A DNA stretch of 64,000 nucleotides, taken from SSF14 sp046331245 (GTDB lineage: Bacteria; Actinomycetota; Acidimicrobiia; Acidimicrobiales; Microtrichaceae). The translations under genes were made by a program, and so were the position numbers. The stretch is taken from the NCBI GenBank assembly GCA_046331245.1, contig JAXLRH010000004.1, forward strand, positions 186,001 to 250,000. Reading direction: 5' to 3'. The notes beneath the pieces are model-generated. The model saw only the letters and a list, made by a program, of their open reading frames with translations, was not told the DNA's origin and did not search any database. Positions within the stretch are counted from its first letter, which is position 1; the number at the start of each line of letters is the position of its first letter. Of this stretch, positions 26,294 to 35,228 are shown piece by piece.

Positions 26294-29200
26294 GTGCACG
26301 ATGACCGCTCGATCGTCGAGGCGCGTCTGCGGCGCGTCGTCCGGGAGCGCATCGAGCCGGCGATGCACGGCGAGCGGGTGCCGCTCGACGTCACCGCGTG
26401 GGAGGTGCCGGGTGAACCCGTCACCGCTGCGGAGGCGGCCACCAAGACCTACGCGCCGTTCTCGGTGGGCGCCCCGTTCGGCCGCCCCTGGGGCACCACC
26501 TGGTTCCGCATGTCGGGCACCGTCCCGGAGCGGTGGGCCGGCGCCGCCGTCGACGCCGTCATCGACCTGGGCTTCTCCAACATGGCGGGCTTCCAGAGCG
26601 AGGGCCTGCTCTGGCACCTCGGCGACGACGGCGCGTGGGCGCCGGTGCGCGGCCTGCACCCGCTGAACCGCGACGTGCTCGTCGGGGCGGCGGTCGCCGG
26701 CGGCGAGCAGGTGTCGTACGTGGTCGAGGCGGCGTCGAACCCGCCGATCGCCAACGACCGTCCCGACCCCAACAGCGACCTCGCCACGGCGTCGACCGCG
26801 CCGATGTACCGCCTGGCCCGCGCCGAGCTCGTCGTGGTGAACACCGAGGTGGCGGCGCTCCGCCAGGACGTCCGCGCGCTCAACGGCCTCATGAAGCAGC
26901 TGCCCCTCGACCAGCCGCGGCGCCACGAGATCCTCCGCGCCCTCGAGGCGATGCTCGACCGACTCGACCTCGAGGACGTGGTCGGAACCGCTCCCGCGGC
27001 GCGCGCCGAGCTCGCCGGCGTCCTGGCGAGCCCGGCCGTGGCGTCGGCGCACCGGATCTCGGCGATCGGCCACGCCCACATCGACTCGGCCTGGTTGTGG
27101 CCGTTGCGGGAGACGGTGCGCAAGTGCGCCCGCACCTTCTCCAACGTCCTGATGCTGATGGACCGCTACCCCGAGTTCCGCTTCGGCTGCTCGCAGGCGG
27201 CGCAGTACGAGTGGATGCGCGAGCACTACCCGTCGATCTTCGAGGCCATCGGCCGCCGCGTTGCCGAGGGTCGTTGGATCCCGCTCGGCGGGATGTGGGT
27301 CGAGGCCGACACCAACCTCGCCGGCGGCGAGGCCCTGATCCGCCAGATCACCCACGGGCAGCGCTACTTCGAGGAGCACTTCGGCGTCACGTGCACCGAG
27401 GTGTGGATTCCCGACGTGTTCGGCTACCCGGCGAGCCTCCCGCAGATCATGAAGACGTGCGGCATCGACCGCTTCCTCACGCAGAAGCTGTCGTGGAACA
27501 AGACGAATCGCTTCCCGCACCACACGTTCTGGTGGGAGGGCATCGACGGCTCCACCGTCTTCACGCACTTCCCGCCCGTCGAGACCTACAACGCGACCTT
27601 CAACGGCATCGAGCTGGCCAACGCGGTGCGCACGTTCGCCGACAAGGGCGTGGCCACGCGCTCGCTGATGCCGTTCGGCTACGGCGACGGCGGCGGTGGG
27701 CCCACGGCGCAGATGATGGAGCAGTACCGGCGGGTGCGCGACCTCGAGGGCTCGCCCCGCGTCGAGATCGAGTCGCCCGAGGAGTTCTTCGACGCGGCGA
27801 TCGCCGACTACCCCGACGCACCGCGCTGGGTGGGTGAGCTCTACTTCGAGATGCACCGCGGCACGTTCACGTCGCAGGCCGGCACGAAGGCCGGCAACCG
27901 TCGATGCGAGCTGCTCCTGCGCGAGGCCGAGCTGTGGTGTGTGGCCGCGTACGGCGGACGCGAGGGCGACGGGTACCCGGCCGCCGCGCTCGACCGCCTG
28001 TGGAAGACGGTGCTGCTGCACCAGTTCCACGACATCCTCCCGGGCTCGTCGATCGGATGGGTGCACCGCGAGGCCGAGGTGGCGTACGCCCAGGTGGCCG
28101 ACGAGCTGACGGGCATCATCGACGCGGCGCTCGCCTCGATGGGCGCCGGCACGCTCGCCGTCGCGAACCCCGCGCCGTTCGACGGCGACACCGTGGAGAT
28201 CGTCGACGCGCCGGCGCTGACCGGCGACCCCGAGTGCCAGGTGCTGAGCGACGGACGGGTGGCGGCCCGCCTGGCCGTGCCGGCCGGCGCGGTGGTCGCG
28301 CTCGAGCCCCTGCCGGTGCCGTCCACCGCACACGCCGTCGCGACGGTCGAGGCCGACGGCACGACGCGGCTCGGCAACGACCGCGTGCGCATCAGCCTCG
28401 ACGCGAGCGGGCTGATCACGTCATTCGTCGATCTCTCCGCCGGGCGCGAGCTGGTGGCCCCCGGTGCCCGGGCGAACCTCCTGCAACTCCACCAGGACCT
28501 GCCCAACGAGTATGACGCGTGGGACATCGAGGAGTTCCACCGACGCCGCGTCGTCGACATCGACACGGTGGAGTCGATCGAGGTGCTCGACGACGGTCCG
28601 CTCGTCGCCCGGGTGCGCGTCTCGCGGTCGTTCCGCTCGTCCACGATCTCCCAGGTGCTCGAGCTGCGCGCCGGCAGCGCCCGGCTCGACGTGGTGACCG
28701 ACGTCGACTGGCACGAGCACGAGCAGATGTTGAAGGTGGCGTTCCCGCTCGACCTGCACACGAGCGAGATGACCCGCGAGATCCAGTTCGGGCACCTGAC
28801 GACCGCGATCCACACGAACACGAGCTGGGACGCGGCCCGGTTCGAGGTGTGCGCGCACCGCTGGGTGGACGTGGCCGAACCCGGGTACGGCGTGGCCGTG
28901 CTCAACGACTCGAAGTACGGCTACGACGCGACCCGTGACGCCGACGCCGGTGCGGACCGTCCCGTGACCACGGTGCGCCTGACGTTGCTCCGCGGCGCCC
29001 GCTATCCCGATCCCGAGGCGGACCAGGGCCGACACCACTTCACGTACTCGGTGCTCGGCCACGCCGGCGACTTCCGCCGGGCCGGCGTCGTCGCCGAGGG
29101 GTACCGGCTCAACACCGGCGTGCGCGTGGTGCCGGGGGTGCGTGGCGCGCTCGACGCGTCGCAGGTCGTCGCCGCCGCCGATCCCGCCGTCGTGGTGGAG

Positions 29201-29431
29201 GCCGTCAAGGTCGCGGACGACGGATCGGGTGACGTGATCGTGCGCTGCTACGAGTCGTGGGGCGGTCGAGCCCGCACCGACCTCGCGCTCGGCGTGCCGT
29301 TCTCGTCGGTCGCACGGGTCGACGCTCGGGAGCGCCCGCTCGCCGATGCGCCGGCCGTGGCCGTCGACGGCGGCCGGTGCTCGCTATCGCTCCGCCCGTT
29401 CGAGATCGTGACGTTGCGGTTCCGTCGCTGA
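26294..29431 (+). CDS. Alpha-mannosidase, glycoside hydrolase family 38
   Basis: 1045 residues, a normal length for bacterial/class III GH38. The zinc- and substrate-binding motif HAHIDSAWLWPLRET is near residue 259, and the nucleophile Asp lies in EVWIPDVFGYPASLPQI near 373. The second conserved histidine region is LHQFHDILPGSSIGW. C-terminal beta domains follow. It hydrolyses alpha-mannosidic linkages, with no signal peptide, so it is likely cytoplasmic. Context with flippase and GH9 suggests turnover of a mannose-containing surface or storage glycan; a role in free oligosaccharide salvage is equally possible. Confidence 0.93.
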   Translation: MHDDRSIVEARLRRVVRERIEPAMHGERVPLDVTAWEVPGEPVTAAEAATKTYAPFSVGAPFGRPWGTTWFRMSGTVPERWAGAAVDAVIDLGFSNMAGFQSEGLLWHLGDDGAWAPVRGLHPLNRDVLVGAAVAGGEQVSYVVEAASNPPIANDRPDPNSDLATASTAPMYRLARAELVVVNTEVAALRQDVRALNGLMKQLPLDQPRRHEILRALEAMLDRLDLEDVVGTAPAARAELAGVLASPAVASAHRISAIGHAHIDSAWLWPLRETVRKCARTFSNVLMLMDRYPEFRFGCSQAAQYEWMREHYPSIFEAIGRRVAEGRWIPLGGMWVEADTNLAGGEALIRQITHGQRYFEEHFGVTCTEVWIPDVFGYPASLPQIMKTCGIDRFLTQKLSWNKTNRFPHHTFWWEGIDGSTVFTHFPPVETYNATFNGIELANAVRTFADKGVATRSLMPFGYGDGGGGPTAQMMEQYRRVRDLEGSPRVEIESPEEFFDAAIADYPDAPRWVGELYFEMHRGTFTSQAGTKAGNRRCELLLREAELWCVAAYGGREGDGYPAAALDRLWKTVLLHQFHDILPGSSIGWVHREAEVAYAQVADELTGIIDAALASMGAGTLAVANPAPFDGDTVEIVDAPALTGDPECQVLSDGRVAARLAVPAGAVVALEPLPVPSTAHAVATVEADGTTRLGNDRVRISLDASGLITSFVDLSAGRELVAPGARANLLQLHQDLPNEYDAWDIEEFHRRRVVDIDTVESIEVLDDGPLVARVRVSRSFRSSTISQVLELRAGSARLDVVTDVDWHEHEQMLKVAFPLDLHTSEMTREIQFGHLTTAIHTNTSWDAARFEVCAHRWVDVAEPGYGVAVLNDSKYGYDATRDADAGADRPVTTVRLTLLRGARYPDPEADQGRHHFTYSVLGHAGDFRRAGVVAEGYRLNTGVRVVPGVRGALDASQVVAAADPAVVVEAVKVADDGSGDVIVRCYESWGGRARTDLALGVPFSSVARVDARERPLADAPAVAVDGGRCSLSLRPFEIVTLRFRR

Positions 29432-29507
29432 CGGGTGCGCGTCGACGGGTGACGGCCCGGCGCAGGAATCCTCAACCCGGCCGCTCGACGCGCCGATTCC
29501 GTTGGTG

Positions 29508-30332
29508 ATGGCGCCGCCACTCGATCCTCCCGCGTACCCGGCCGGCCCACCGACCGTGCCGCCGCCTGCGCCGCCGCAGATGCCGGTGCCGCCTCCGGCG
29601 CCGCCCCAGGTGTCGGTCCCGCCTGCGCCGGCCCCGTTCCCCGGCCCGCCCCCGGCGTGGGCGCCGCCGATGGGCGCTCCGGCGTCGGCACGGCGCGCAG
29701 GGTCCGACCCGACCGACTCCGGGGCGATCGTCGTGACGGTCACCGCAGCGGTGCTCGCCGTGATCGTCGTCGGCGCCGTCGCCTGGTTCACCCTCGGCAA
29801 CCGTGGCGAGCCGGCCGCGTCGGCGCCTGCGACGACCGTGACCGTGACACCGACCGTCGCGCCCCTCGGCCCGTTCCCGGGCCAGGCGAAGCCGGTCGGC
29901 GACGGCTGGTTCGACTACCGCTCGCCCGACGGCGCGTGGGTGTTCCAGCTCCCCGCCGTGCCGACGCTCCCGACGCCGCTGCCGTCGAGCCCCACCATCG
30001 ACATCGTGTACGCCAAGCCCGACGGCGGACGCGTCGGCTTCGGGTGGGCCGGTGCACAGCTCGCGCCGGGCACCGACGAGACCGCCATCCTCGTCGACCT
30101 GATGAAGGGCATCGCCGTCAGCCGCGGCGCCACCGGCGTCGTGCCGCAGGTGCTCTCGGACGCGTCCGGCGTGGCGGTCACCGCCACCCTGGAGCTCCGC
30201 GGTGGGACGGCGCTCTTCGTGCTCCGCTCGATCGACCGCCACCCCGTCGTGGCGATGGTCGTCGCGGGCCTCGGCGCGCCGGACCCGGCGGTGGCGTCGC
30301 GCATGATCGGCTCCTTCAAGCCCGCCGCCTGA
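29508..30332 (+). CDS. Membrane-anchored protein with proline-rich cytoplasmic tail
   Basis: About 274 residues, unrecognised. Layout: Pro-rich N-terminus (residues 1-60, PPAPPQ-type repeats), one transmembrane helix (VVTVTAAVLAVIVVGAVAWF), a short Thr/Pro linker and an extracytoplasmic alpha/beta domain of about 150 residues ending VASRMIGSFKPAA. The general plan matches the disrupted gene at 37.1-37.9 kb, suggesting two members of one family. TTG, GTG and ATG lie in tandem (29502-29510); I chose the ATG. It precedes the ABC exporter but has no visible motif linking it to it. Confidence 0.6.
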   Translation: MAPPLDPPAYPAGPPTVPPPAPPQMPVPPPAPPQVSVPPAPAPFPGPPPAWAPPMGAPASARRAGSDPTDSGAIVVTVTAAVLAVIVVGAVAWFTLGNRGEPAASAPATTVTVTPTVAPLGPFPGQAKPVGDGWFDYRSPDGAWVFQLPAVPTLPTPLPSSPTIDIVYAKPDGGRVGFGWAGAQLAPGTDETAILVDLMKGIAVSRGATGVVPQVLSDASGVAVTATLELRGGTALFVLRSIDRHPVVAMVVAGLGAPDPAVASRMIGSFKPAA

Positions 30333-30410
30333 GCCGAATCGGTCGTCTCGACGCCGATCGGCGAGCGCGACATCGACGAAAGTCGGTGGTCGGCACCCGA
30401 TCCGGTCGCC

Positions 30411-30416
30411 GATACT
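30411..30416 (+). promoter_or_regulatory. -10 box GATACT, leaderless start
   Basis: GATACT, 7 nt, then ATG at 30424, with no ribosome site. Retains the key A and T positions. Confidence 0.4.
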
Positions 30417-30423
30417 GAAGTTC

Positions 30424-31218
30424 ATGAGCCTTCCCAGCGATCCCCCCGGCCTTGCCGCGCCCGCACCCACCGACTCGCACACCGGGAGGGCCGAGCCCCC
30501 CGTGGCCCGAACCATCGATGCCGTGAAGCACTACGGACAGGGCGACACCGTCGTGAAGGCGCTCGACGGCGTGACCGTCGAGTTCGACCGCTCGCGCTTC
30601 ACCGCGATCATGGGCCCGTCGGGCTCGGGCAAGTCGACGCTGATGCACTGCGTCGCCGGCCTCGACACGCTCACGTCCGGCCAGGCCATCATCGGCGAGG
30701 TCGACCTCGGCACCCTGAGCGACCGCGACCTCACGATCCTGCGCCGCGAGCAGGTCGGGTTCATCTTCCAGGCGTTCAACCTCATCCCCACGATCACGGC
30801 GTTGGAGAACATCGTGCTGCCGCTGCGCCTCGGCGGGAAGACGGCGGACCAGGCCTGGCTCGACACCGTCATCGACACGGTGGGCCTGCGCGACCGCCTC
30901 GGCCACCGCCCGTCGGAGCTGTCGGGCGGTCAGCAGCAGCGCGTCGCCGTGGCACGTGCGCTCGTGAGCCGGCCGCAGATCGTGTTCGCCGACGAGCCGA
31001 CGGGCAACCTCGACTCGCACTCCGGCGCCGAGGTGCTGTCGTTCATGCGTCGCAGCGTCGACGAGTTCGGGCAGAGCATCGCGATGGTCACCCACGATCC
31101 GACCGCCGCGGCGTACGCCCACCGCGTGCTCTTCCTCGCCGATGGCAAGGTGATGCACGAGATCTCCGACCCGACGGCCGCGTCGGTGCTCGACGTGATG
31201 CGCGGGCTGGGCGGCTGA
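30424..31218 (+). CDS. ABC transporter ATP-binding protein (LolD/MacB-FtsX type)
   Basis: 264 residues. Walker A GPSGSGKSTLMH, signature LSGGQQQRVAVARAL, Walker B IVFADEPTGNLDSHSG and the switch His in MVTHDPTAAAYA are complete; the GNLDS version of the D-loop is typical of the LolD/MacB/FtsE class that drives mechanotransmission rather than classical transport. It is followed, 1 nt after its stop, by an FtsX-like permease, forming a two-gene exporter. Substrate unknown. Confidence 0.95.
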   Translation: MSLPSDPPGLAAPAPTDSHTGRAEPPVARTIDAVKHYGQGDTVVKALDGVTVEFDRSRFTAIMGPSGSGKSTLMHCVAGLDTLTSGQAIIGEVDLGTLSDRDLTILRREQVGFIFQAFNLIPTITALENIVLPLRLGGKTADQAWLDTVIDTVGLRDRLGHRPSELSGGQQQRVAVARALVSRPQIVFADEPTGNLDSHSGAEVLSFMRRSVDEFGQSIAMVTHDPTAAAYAHRVLFLADGKVMHEISDPTAASVLDVMRGLGG

Positions 31219-31219
31219 C

Positions 31220-33778
31220 GTGATCAAGCTGTCCCTGCAGAACACCTGGGCGCACAAGCGGCGCCTGTTCGGCACGTTCATGGCCGTGCTCATCGGTGTC
31301 GGCTTCCTGTCCGGCACCCTCATCCTCGGCGACACGCTGCGCGAGAACTTCACGAAGCTCTTCGACGCCGGCTACGCCGGCACCGACGTGGTCGTCCGCC
31401 CCGAGAAGCCCGACGACGGCGGCAACGACGACGGCACCCTGCAGGCGTCGCGCACCCTCGACGCCTCGCTCGTCGACAAGATCGAGGCCATCGACGGCGT
31501 GCGCGTCGCCGTGGCCGAGGTGCAGACGTTCGGTCAGCTCATCGGCCGCAACGGCGAGACGATCGGCGGCAGCGGACCGCCCACCTTCGCCGCGAGCTGG
31601 AACCCCGACACCGGCATCAACCCGTACCACATCATCTCCGGCCGCACGCCGAAGGCGCCCGAGGAGGTCGTGATCGACGACGCCTCGGCCAAGGCCGGCA
31701 AGTTGAAGGTGGGCGACACGACCACCGTGCTGCTGCCGCAGCCGTTGAAGGTGAAGATCGTCGGCCTGGCCCGCTTCGGTGAGGAGACCACCGCCGGGGG
31801 CGTGACGTGGGCGTTCTTCTCGGCGTCCGGCACCGCCGCGCACCTCACGAAGACTCCTGGCACCGCGAACCAGATCTCGGTCGCGGCGGTCGACGGCGTG
31901 AGCCAGACCGAGCTGCGCAACCGGATCCGTCCCGTCATCGGGTCGGGCAACGAGGCGCTCACCGGTGAGGCGGTCGCGAAGGAGTCGGTGGACGACATCA
32001 ACTCGGCGTTCCTCGGGTTCCTCACCAACTTCCTGGTGGCGTTCGCCGGCATCGCGCTCTTCGTGGGCACGTTCAGCATCTACAACACGTTCTCGATCAT
32101 CGTCGCCCAGCGCACCCGGGAGTCGGCGTTGATGCGGGCGATCGGGGCGACGCGCCGTCAGGTGCTCACGGCCACGATGGTCGAGGCGCTGGTCATCGGC
32201 GTCGTGGCGTCGGTCGTGGGCCTCGCTGCGGGCGTCGGTGTGGCCGCCGGCCTGAAGGGCGTGTTCGACGCCTTCGGCCTCAACCTCCCGGCGGGCGGTC
32301 TCACGCTGCGCAGCTCGAGCATGACCATCGGCATCGTGGTGGGCATCGTCGTCACCGTGCTGGCGGCGATCGTGCCGGCCCGTCGTGGCAGCCGTGTCGC
32401 CCCGGTGGAGGCGCTGCGTTCGTCGGCCGTCGAGGACGAGGTGCCCAAGCGGGCCCGTGGCATCGCCGGCATCGTCGTGTCGGTCGTCGGCATCGTCACG
32501 ATCGTGCTCGCCGTCACGCTGCACCCGAAGGACGCCGAGATCCAGATCGCCGGCATCGGTGCGCTCCTCACGTTGATCGGCATGCTCGTCATCGGTCCGG
32601 TCGCGGCCCGACCGGTGGCCAGGCTGCTCGGTCTGCCGCTGGCGAAGGTCGGCGGGGTCACCGGGGAGCTCGCACGCGAGAACGCCGTCCGCAACCCGCG
32701 GCGCACGGCGTCGACGGCGGCGGCGCTGCTCGTCGGCGTCGCGATCGTCGTGCTCTTCAGCGTGTTCATCGCGTCGACGAAGAACCTCGTCACCCAGACG
32801 GTGGACCGCACCTTCGGCGGCGACCTGGTCATCACCAGCGGCGGCTTCGGCGGGGCGACGCTCCCACCCTCGCTCCCCGCGGACACCGAGAAGGTCGACG
32901 GCGTCGAGCGCGCCGTGGGTCTGGGCTTCGGCCCGATGACCATCGCCGGTGACACCGACTTCATCTCCAACGCGCACGTCGCCGACCTGGTGAAGCTGCT
33001 CGATCTGGGCGTGACCGCCGGCTCGCCGAAGGCCGTCGACGACGGGGCGATCGGCATCAGCAAGGACCAGGCCGAGAAGGACAAGGTCGGGGTCGGCGAC
33101 ACGATCTCGCTCGTCTTCCCCGACACGACCAGGCAGCGGGCGAAGATCGGCATGGTCTACGAGAACGCCGACATCGTGGGCGCGTACCTCCTCGGCACGG
33201 AGGCCTACTCGGCGCACTCCAAGGTGAGTGCCGACGCCATCGTGTTCGTCGGGCTGAAGGACGGCGCGTCGGTGAGCGCGGTCCGCAAGGACCTCAAGAA
33301 GCTCACCGCCGACATCGGCAAGCCCAAGATCGAGGACCGGGCCGCCTACACCGAGACGGTGGGCTCCCGCCTCGACGTGCTCCTCGGCCTCGTCATCGTG
33401 ATGCTGGCGCTCGCCATCCTCATCGCCGTGATGGGCATCGCGAACACGCTGGCGCTCTCGGTCTACGAGCGCACCCGCGAGCTGGGCGTGCTCCGTGCCG
33501 TCGGCACGACGCGCCGTCAGGTGCGCCGGCTCGTGCGCTGGGAGTCGGTGATCGTCTCCACCTTCGGCACCGTGGGCGGCGTCGCCCTCGGAGCCGGCCT
33601 CGGCTGGGCGCTCGTGCAGGCGGCGTTCAGCGATTCGAGCACGAGCCCGTTCACCCTGCCGGTGGGCAACCTCGTGCTGATCCTGGTGCTCGGCATCCTC
33701 GTCGGCGTCGGCGCTGCGGCGCTGCCGGCCTACCGGGCGGCGAAGCTCGAGGTGCTCGGCGCGGTCTCGGCCGCGTAG
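31220..33778 (+). CDS. FtsX-like ABC transporter permease (two FtsX domains)
   Basis: 852 residues, GTG start. The protein is built as TM helix plus large extracytoplasmic MacB-type domain, then FtsX domain 1 (FTNFLVAFAGIALFVGTFSIYN, TFSIIVAQRTRESALMRAIG), a second periplasmic domain and FtsX domain 2 (NTLALSVYERTRELGVLRAVG). The repeated RTRE-x-x-LMRAIGA/RTRELGVLRAVG coupling motif is visible twice. Typical actinobacterial exporter for lipoproteins, antimicrobial peptides or lipids, working with the upstream ATPase. Its last 49 bp overlap the convergent AAA-ATPase gene. Confidence 0.92.
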   Translation: MIKLSLQNTWAHKRRLFGTFMAVLIGVGFLSGTLILGDTLRENFTKLFDAGYAGTDVVVRPEKPDDGGNDDGTLQASRTLDASLVDKIEAIDGVRVAVAEVQTFGQLIGRNGETIGGSGPPTFAASWNPDTGINPYHIISGRTPKAPEEVVIDDASAKAGKLKVGDTTTVLLPQPLKVKIVGLARFGEETTAGGVTWAFFSASGTAAHLTKTPGTANQISVAAVDGVSQTELRNRIRPVIGSGNEALTGEAVAKESVDDINSAFLGFLTNFLVAFAGIALFVGTFSIYNTFSIIVAQRTRESALMRAIGATRRQVLTATMVEALVIGVVASVVGLAAGVGVAAGLKGVFDAFGLNLPAGGLTLRSSSMTIGIVVGIVVTVLAAIVPARRGSRVAPVEALRSSAVEDEVPKRARGIAGIVVSVVGIVTIVLAVTLHPKDAEIQIAGIGALLTLIGMLVIGPVAARPVARLLGLPLAKVGGVTGELARENAVRNPRRTASTAAALLVGVAIVVLFSVFIASTKNLVTQTVDRTFGGDLVITSGGFGGATLPPSLPADTEKVDGVERAVGLGFGPMTIAGDTDFISNAHVADLVKLLDLGVTAGSPKAVDDGAIGISKDQAEKDKVGVGDTISLVFPDTTRQRAKIGMVYENADIVGAYLLGTEAYSAHSKVSADAIVFVGLKDGASVSAVRKDLKKLTADIGKPKIEDRAAYTETVGSRLDVLLGLVIVMLALAILIAVMGIANTLALSVYERTRELGVLRAVGTTRRQVRRLVRWESVIVSTFGTVGGVALGAGLGWALVQAAFSDSSTSPFTLPVGNLVLILVLGILVGVGAAALPAYRAAKLEVLGAVSAA

Positions 33779-35085
33779 TCGGTGAGGCCCTCCATGGGCG
33801 ACGGGCGACCGTCGCCCACGGGGGCGCCCACGCCGACCGTCTTCGCGAAGTACAGGTCGAGCACGCGATCGACGAGCGTCGGCGTGAGTCGCATGGCGGC
33901 GTTCTCGTACCGCGAGATCGCGATCGCCAGCTTGCACACCACACCGGGGAGGTAGGCGCGCAGCTCGCCGTCGCCCTGCCCGCGCGCCTGCTGGCGCAGG
34001 CGGGCGGCGGCCTCCTCGGTCACCTCGAGGCCCTTGGCCGTGCACACCCGGGCGAGCACCCAGTCGAACTGCTGGTCGTCGAGGCAGCCGATGTAGACCT
34101 TGTTGTGGATGCGGCGGAAGAATGCCTCGTCGCCGAGCGCCGTCGGGTCGAGGTTCGTCGAGAGGACCACCTTCACCTCGAACGGCACCTGGAACTTGCG
34201 GCCGCCGAGGGTGAGGTAGTCGACCTGCCGGTCGAGTGGCACGATCCACCGGTTGAGGAGCTCCTCGGGCGTCATCGCCTGCCGGCCGAAGTCATCGATG
34301 ACGAGGATGCCGTTGTTCGCCTTGAACTGCAGCGGCGCGAGATAGGTGCCCACCTCGCGGTCGAGCGACAGGTCGAGCATGCCGGAGTGGAGCTCGCCGC
34401 CCGCGATCACCGCGGGGCGGTGGCAGAGCACCCAGCGCGGGTCGAGCTCGGCGGGCTGCTCGTCGAGCGCGTCGTGCAGGATCGGGTCGAACACGCTCAC
34501 GATCTGGCCCGACACCTCGACGCAGTGGGGGATAAGCACGCTGTCGGCGTAGGCGCGGATGAGGCGCTCGGCGATGGACGACTTGCCGGTGCCGGGAGGG
34601 CCGTACAGGAAGATCGCGCCGTCGCCGCAGATGGCCGGGCCGAGCTGGTCGATGAGCGTCGGTGCGATCACGAGGTCCGAGAACGCGCGGGTGAGCTGGT
34701 CGCGGTCGAGGTGCAGGTTCGGCACCTGGGCGCGCACCACCCGCTGGTAGAGATCGAGCGGCACGGGCAGCGGCCCGAGGTAGCGGCAGTCGGCCGACCG
34801 CTGACGCGAGTAGGCACGTCCGGCCTCGGTGACCGAGAGGAGGTAGGTGCGGCCGTGCATGCCCTCGTACTCGACGAGGCGGCGGTCGCGCATGTTGCTC
34901 ACCACGGTCTCGACGATGCTCGGGCTGCAGTGGAGCCGCTCTGCGACACGCACCATCGACGGCCGGCCCTCGGCGATGCAGGTGCGCAGGATGATGTCCT
35001 CGATGAGGGCGACCGGCAGACCGGAGGCCTCGTGTGTCGTGGGGGCGCGGAGTTCGGACGGGCTGAGCGTCGGCTCGGGGGTCAT
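33730..35085 (-). CDS. AAA ATPase with N-terminal winged helix
   Basis: 451 residues. The N-terminal ~110 residues form a helix-turn-helix-like segment (MVRVAERLHCSPSIVETVVSNMRDRRLVEYEGMHGR). The AAA core follows: Walker A IFLYGPPGTGKSSIAERL, Walker B GILVIDDFGRQ, sensor-1-like VVLSTNLDPT with an Arg-finger FFRRIHNK. A C-terminal helical domain completes it. Such proteins occur in many bacteria as single genes; whether it regulates transcription, chaperones a pilus or secretion system, or does something else cannot be said. Ribosome site GAGGAA precedes the ATG. Confidence 0.75.
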   Translation of the reverse strand: MTPEPTLSPSELRAPTTHEASGLPVALIEDIILRTCIAEGRPSMVRVAERLHCSPSIVETVVSNMRDRRLVEYEGMHGRTYLLSVTEAGRAYSRQRSADCRYLGPLPVPLDLYQRVVRAQVPNLHLDRDQLTRAFSDLVIAPTLIDQLGPAICGDGAIFLYGPPGTGKSSIAERLIRAYADSVLIPHCVEVSGQIVSVFDPILHDALDEQPAELDPRWVLCHRPAVIAGGELHSGMLDLSLDREVGTYLAPLQFKANNGILVIDDFGRQAMTPEELLNRWIVPLDRQVDYLTLGGRKFQVPFEVKVVLSTNLDPTALGDEAFFRRIHNKVYIGCLDDQQFDWVLARVCTAKGLEVTEEAAARLRQQARGQGDGELRAYLPGVVCKLAIAISRYENAAMRLTPTLVDRVLDLYFAKTVGVGAPVGDGRPSPMEGLTDYAAETAPSTSSFAAR

Positions 35086-35228
35086 GGGTTCCTCGGCGAG
35101 TTCGGCGATGGGGCGGCCCCTCTACCTTCGGCGTTCCGGCAGGGAACCTGAGAATGTCCTGATCGCAACCGATCGTGCCCAACGAGGAGCGGGCGGGCGG
35201 TCCGGCCTGTGTGCAAAAGTCGTCGGCA

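Noticed and set aside
31088..34249. 1053-codon minus-strand frame opposite the permease
   Set aside because: Shadow translation with Arg/His/Asp bias; overlaps the clear FtsX permease.
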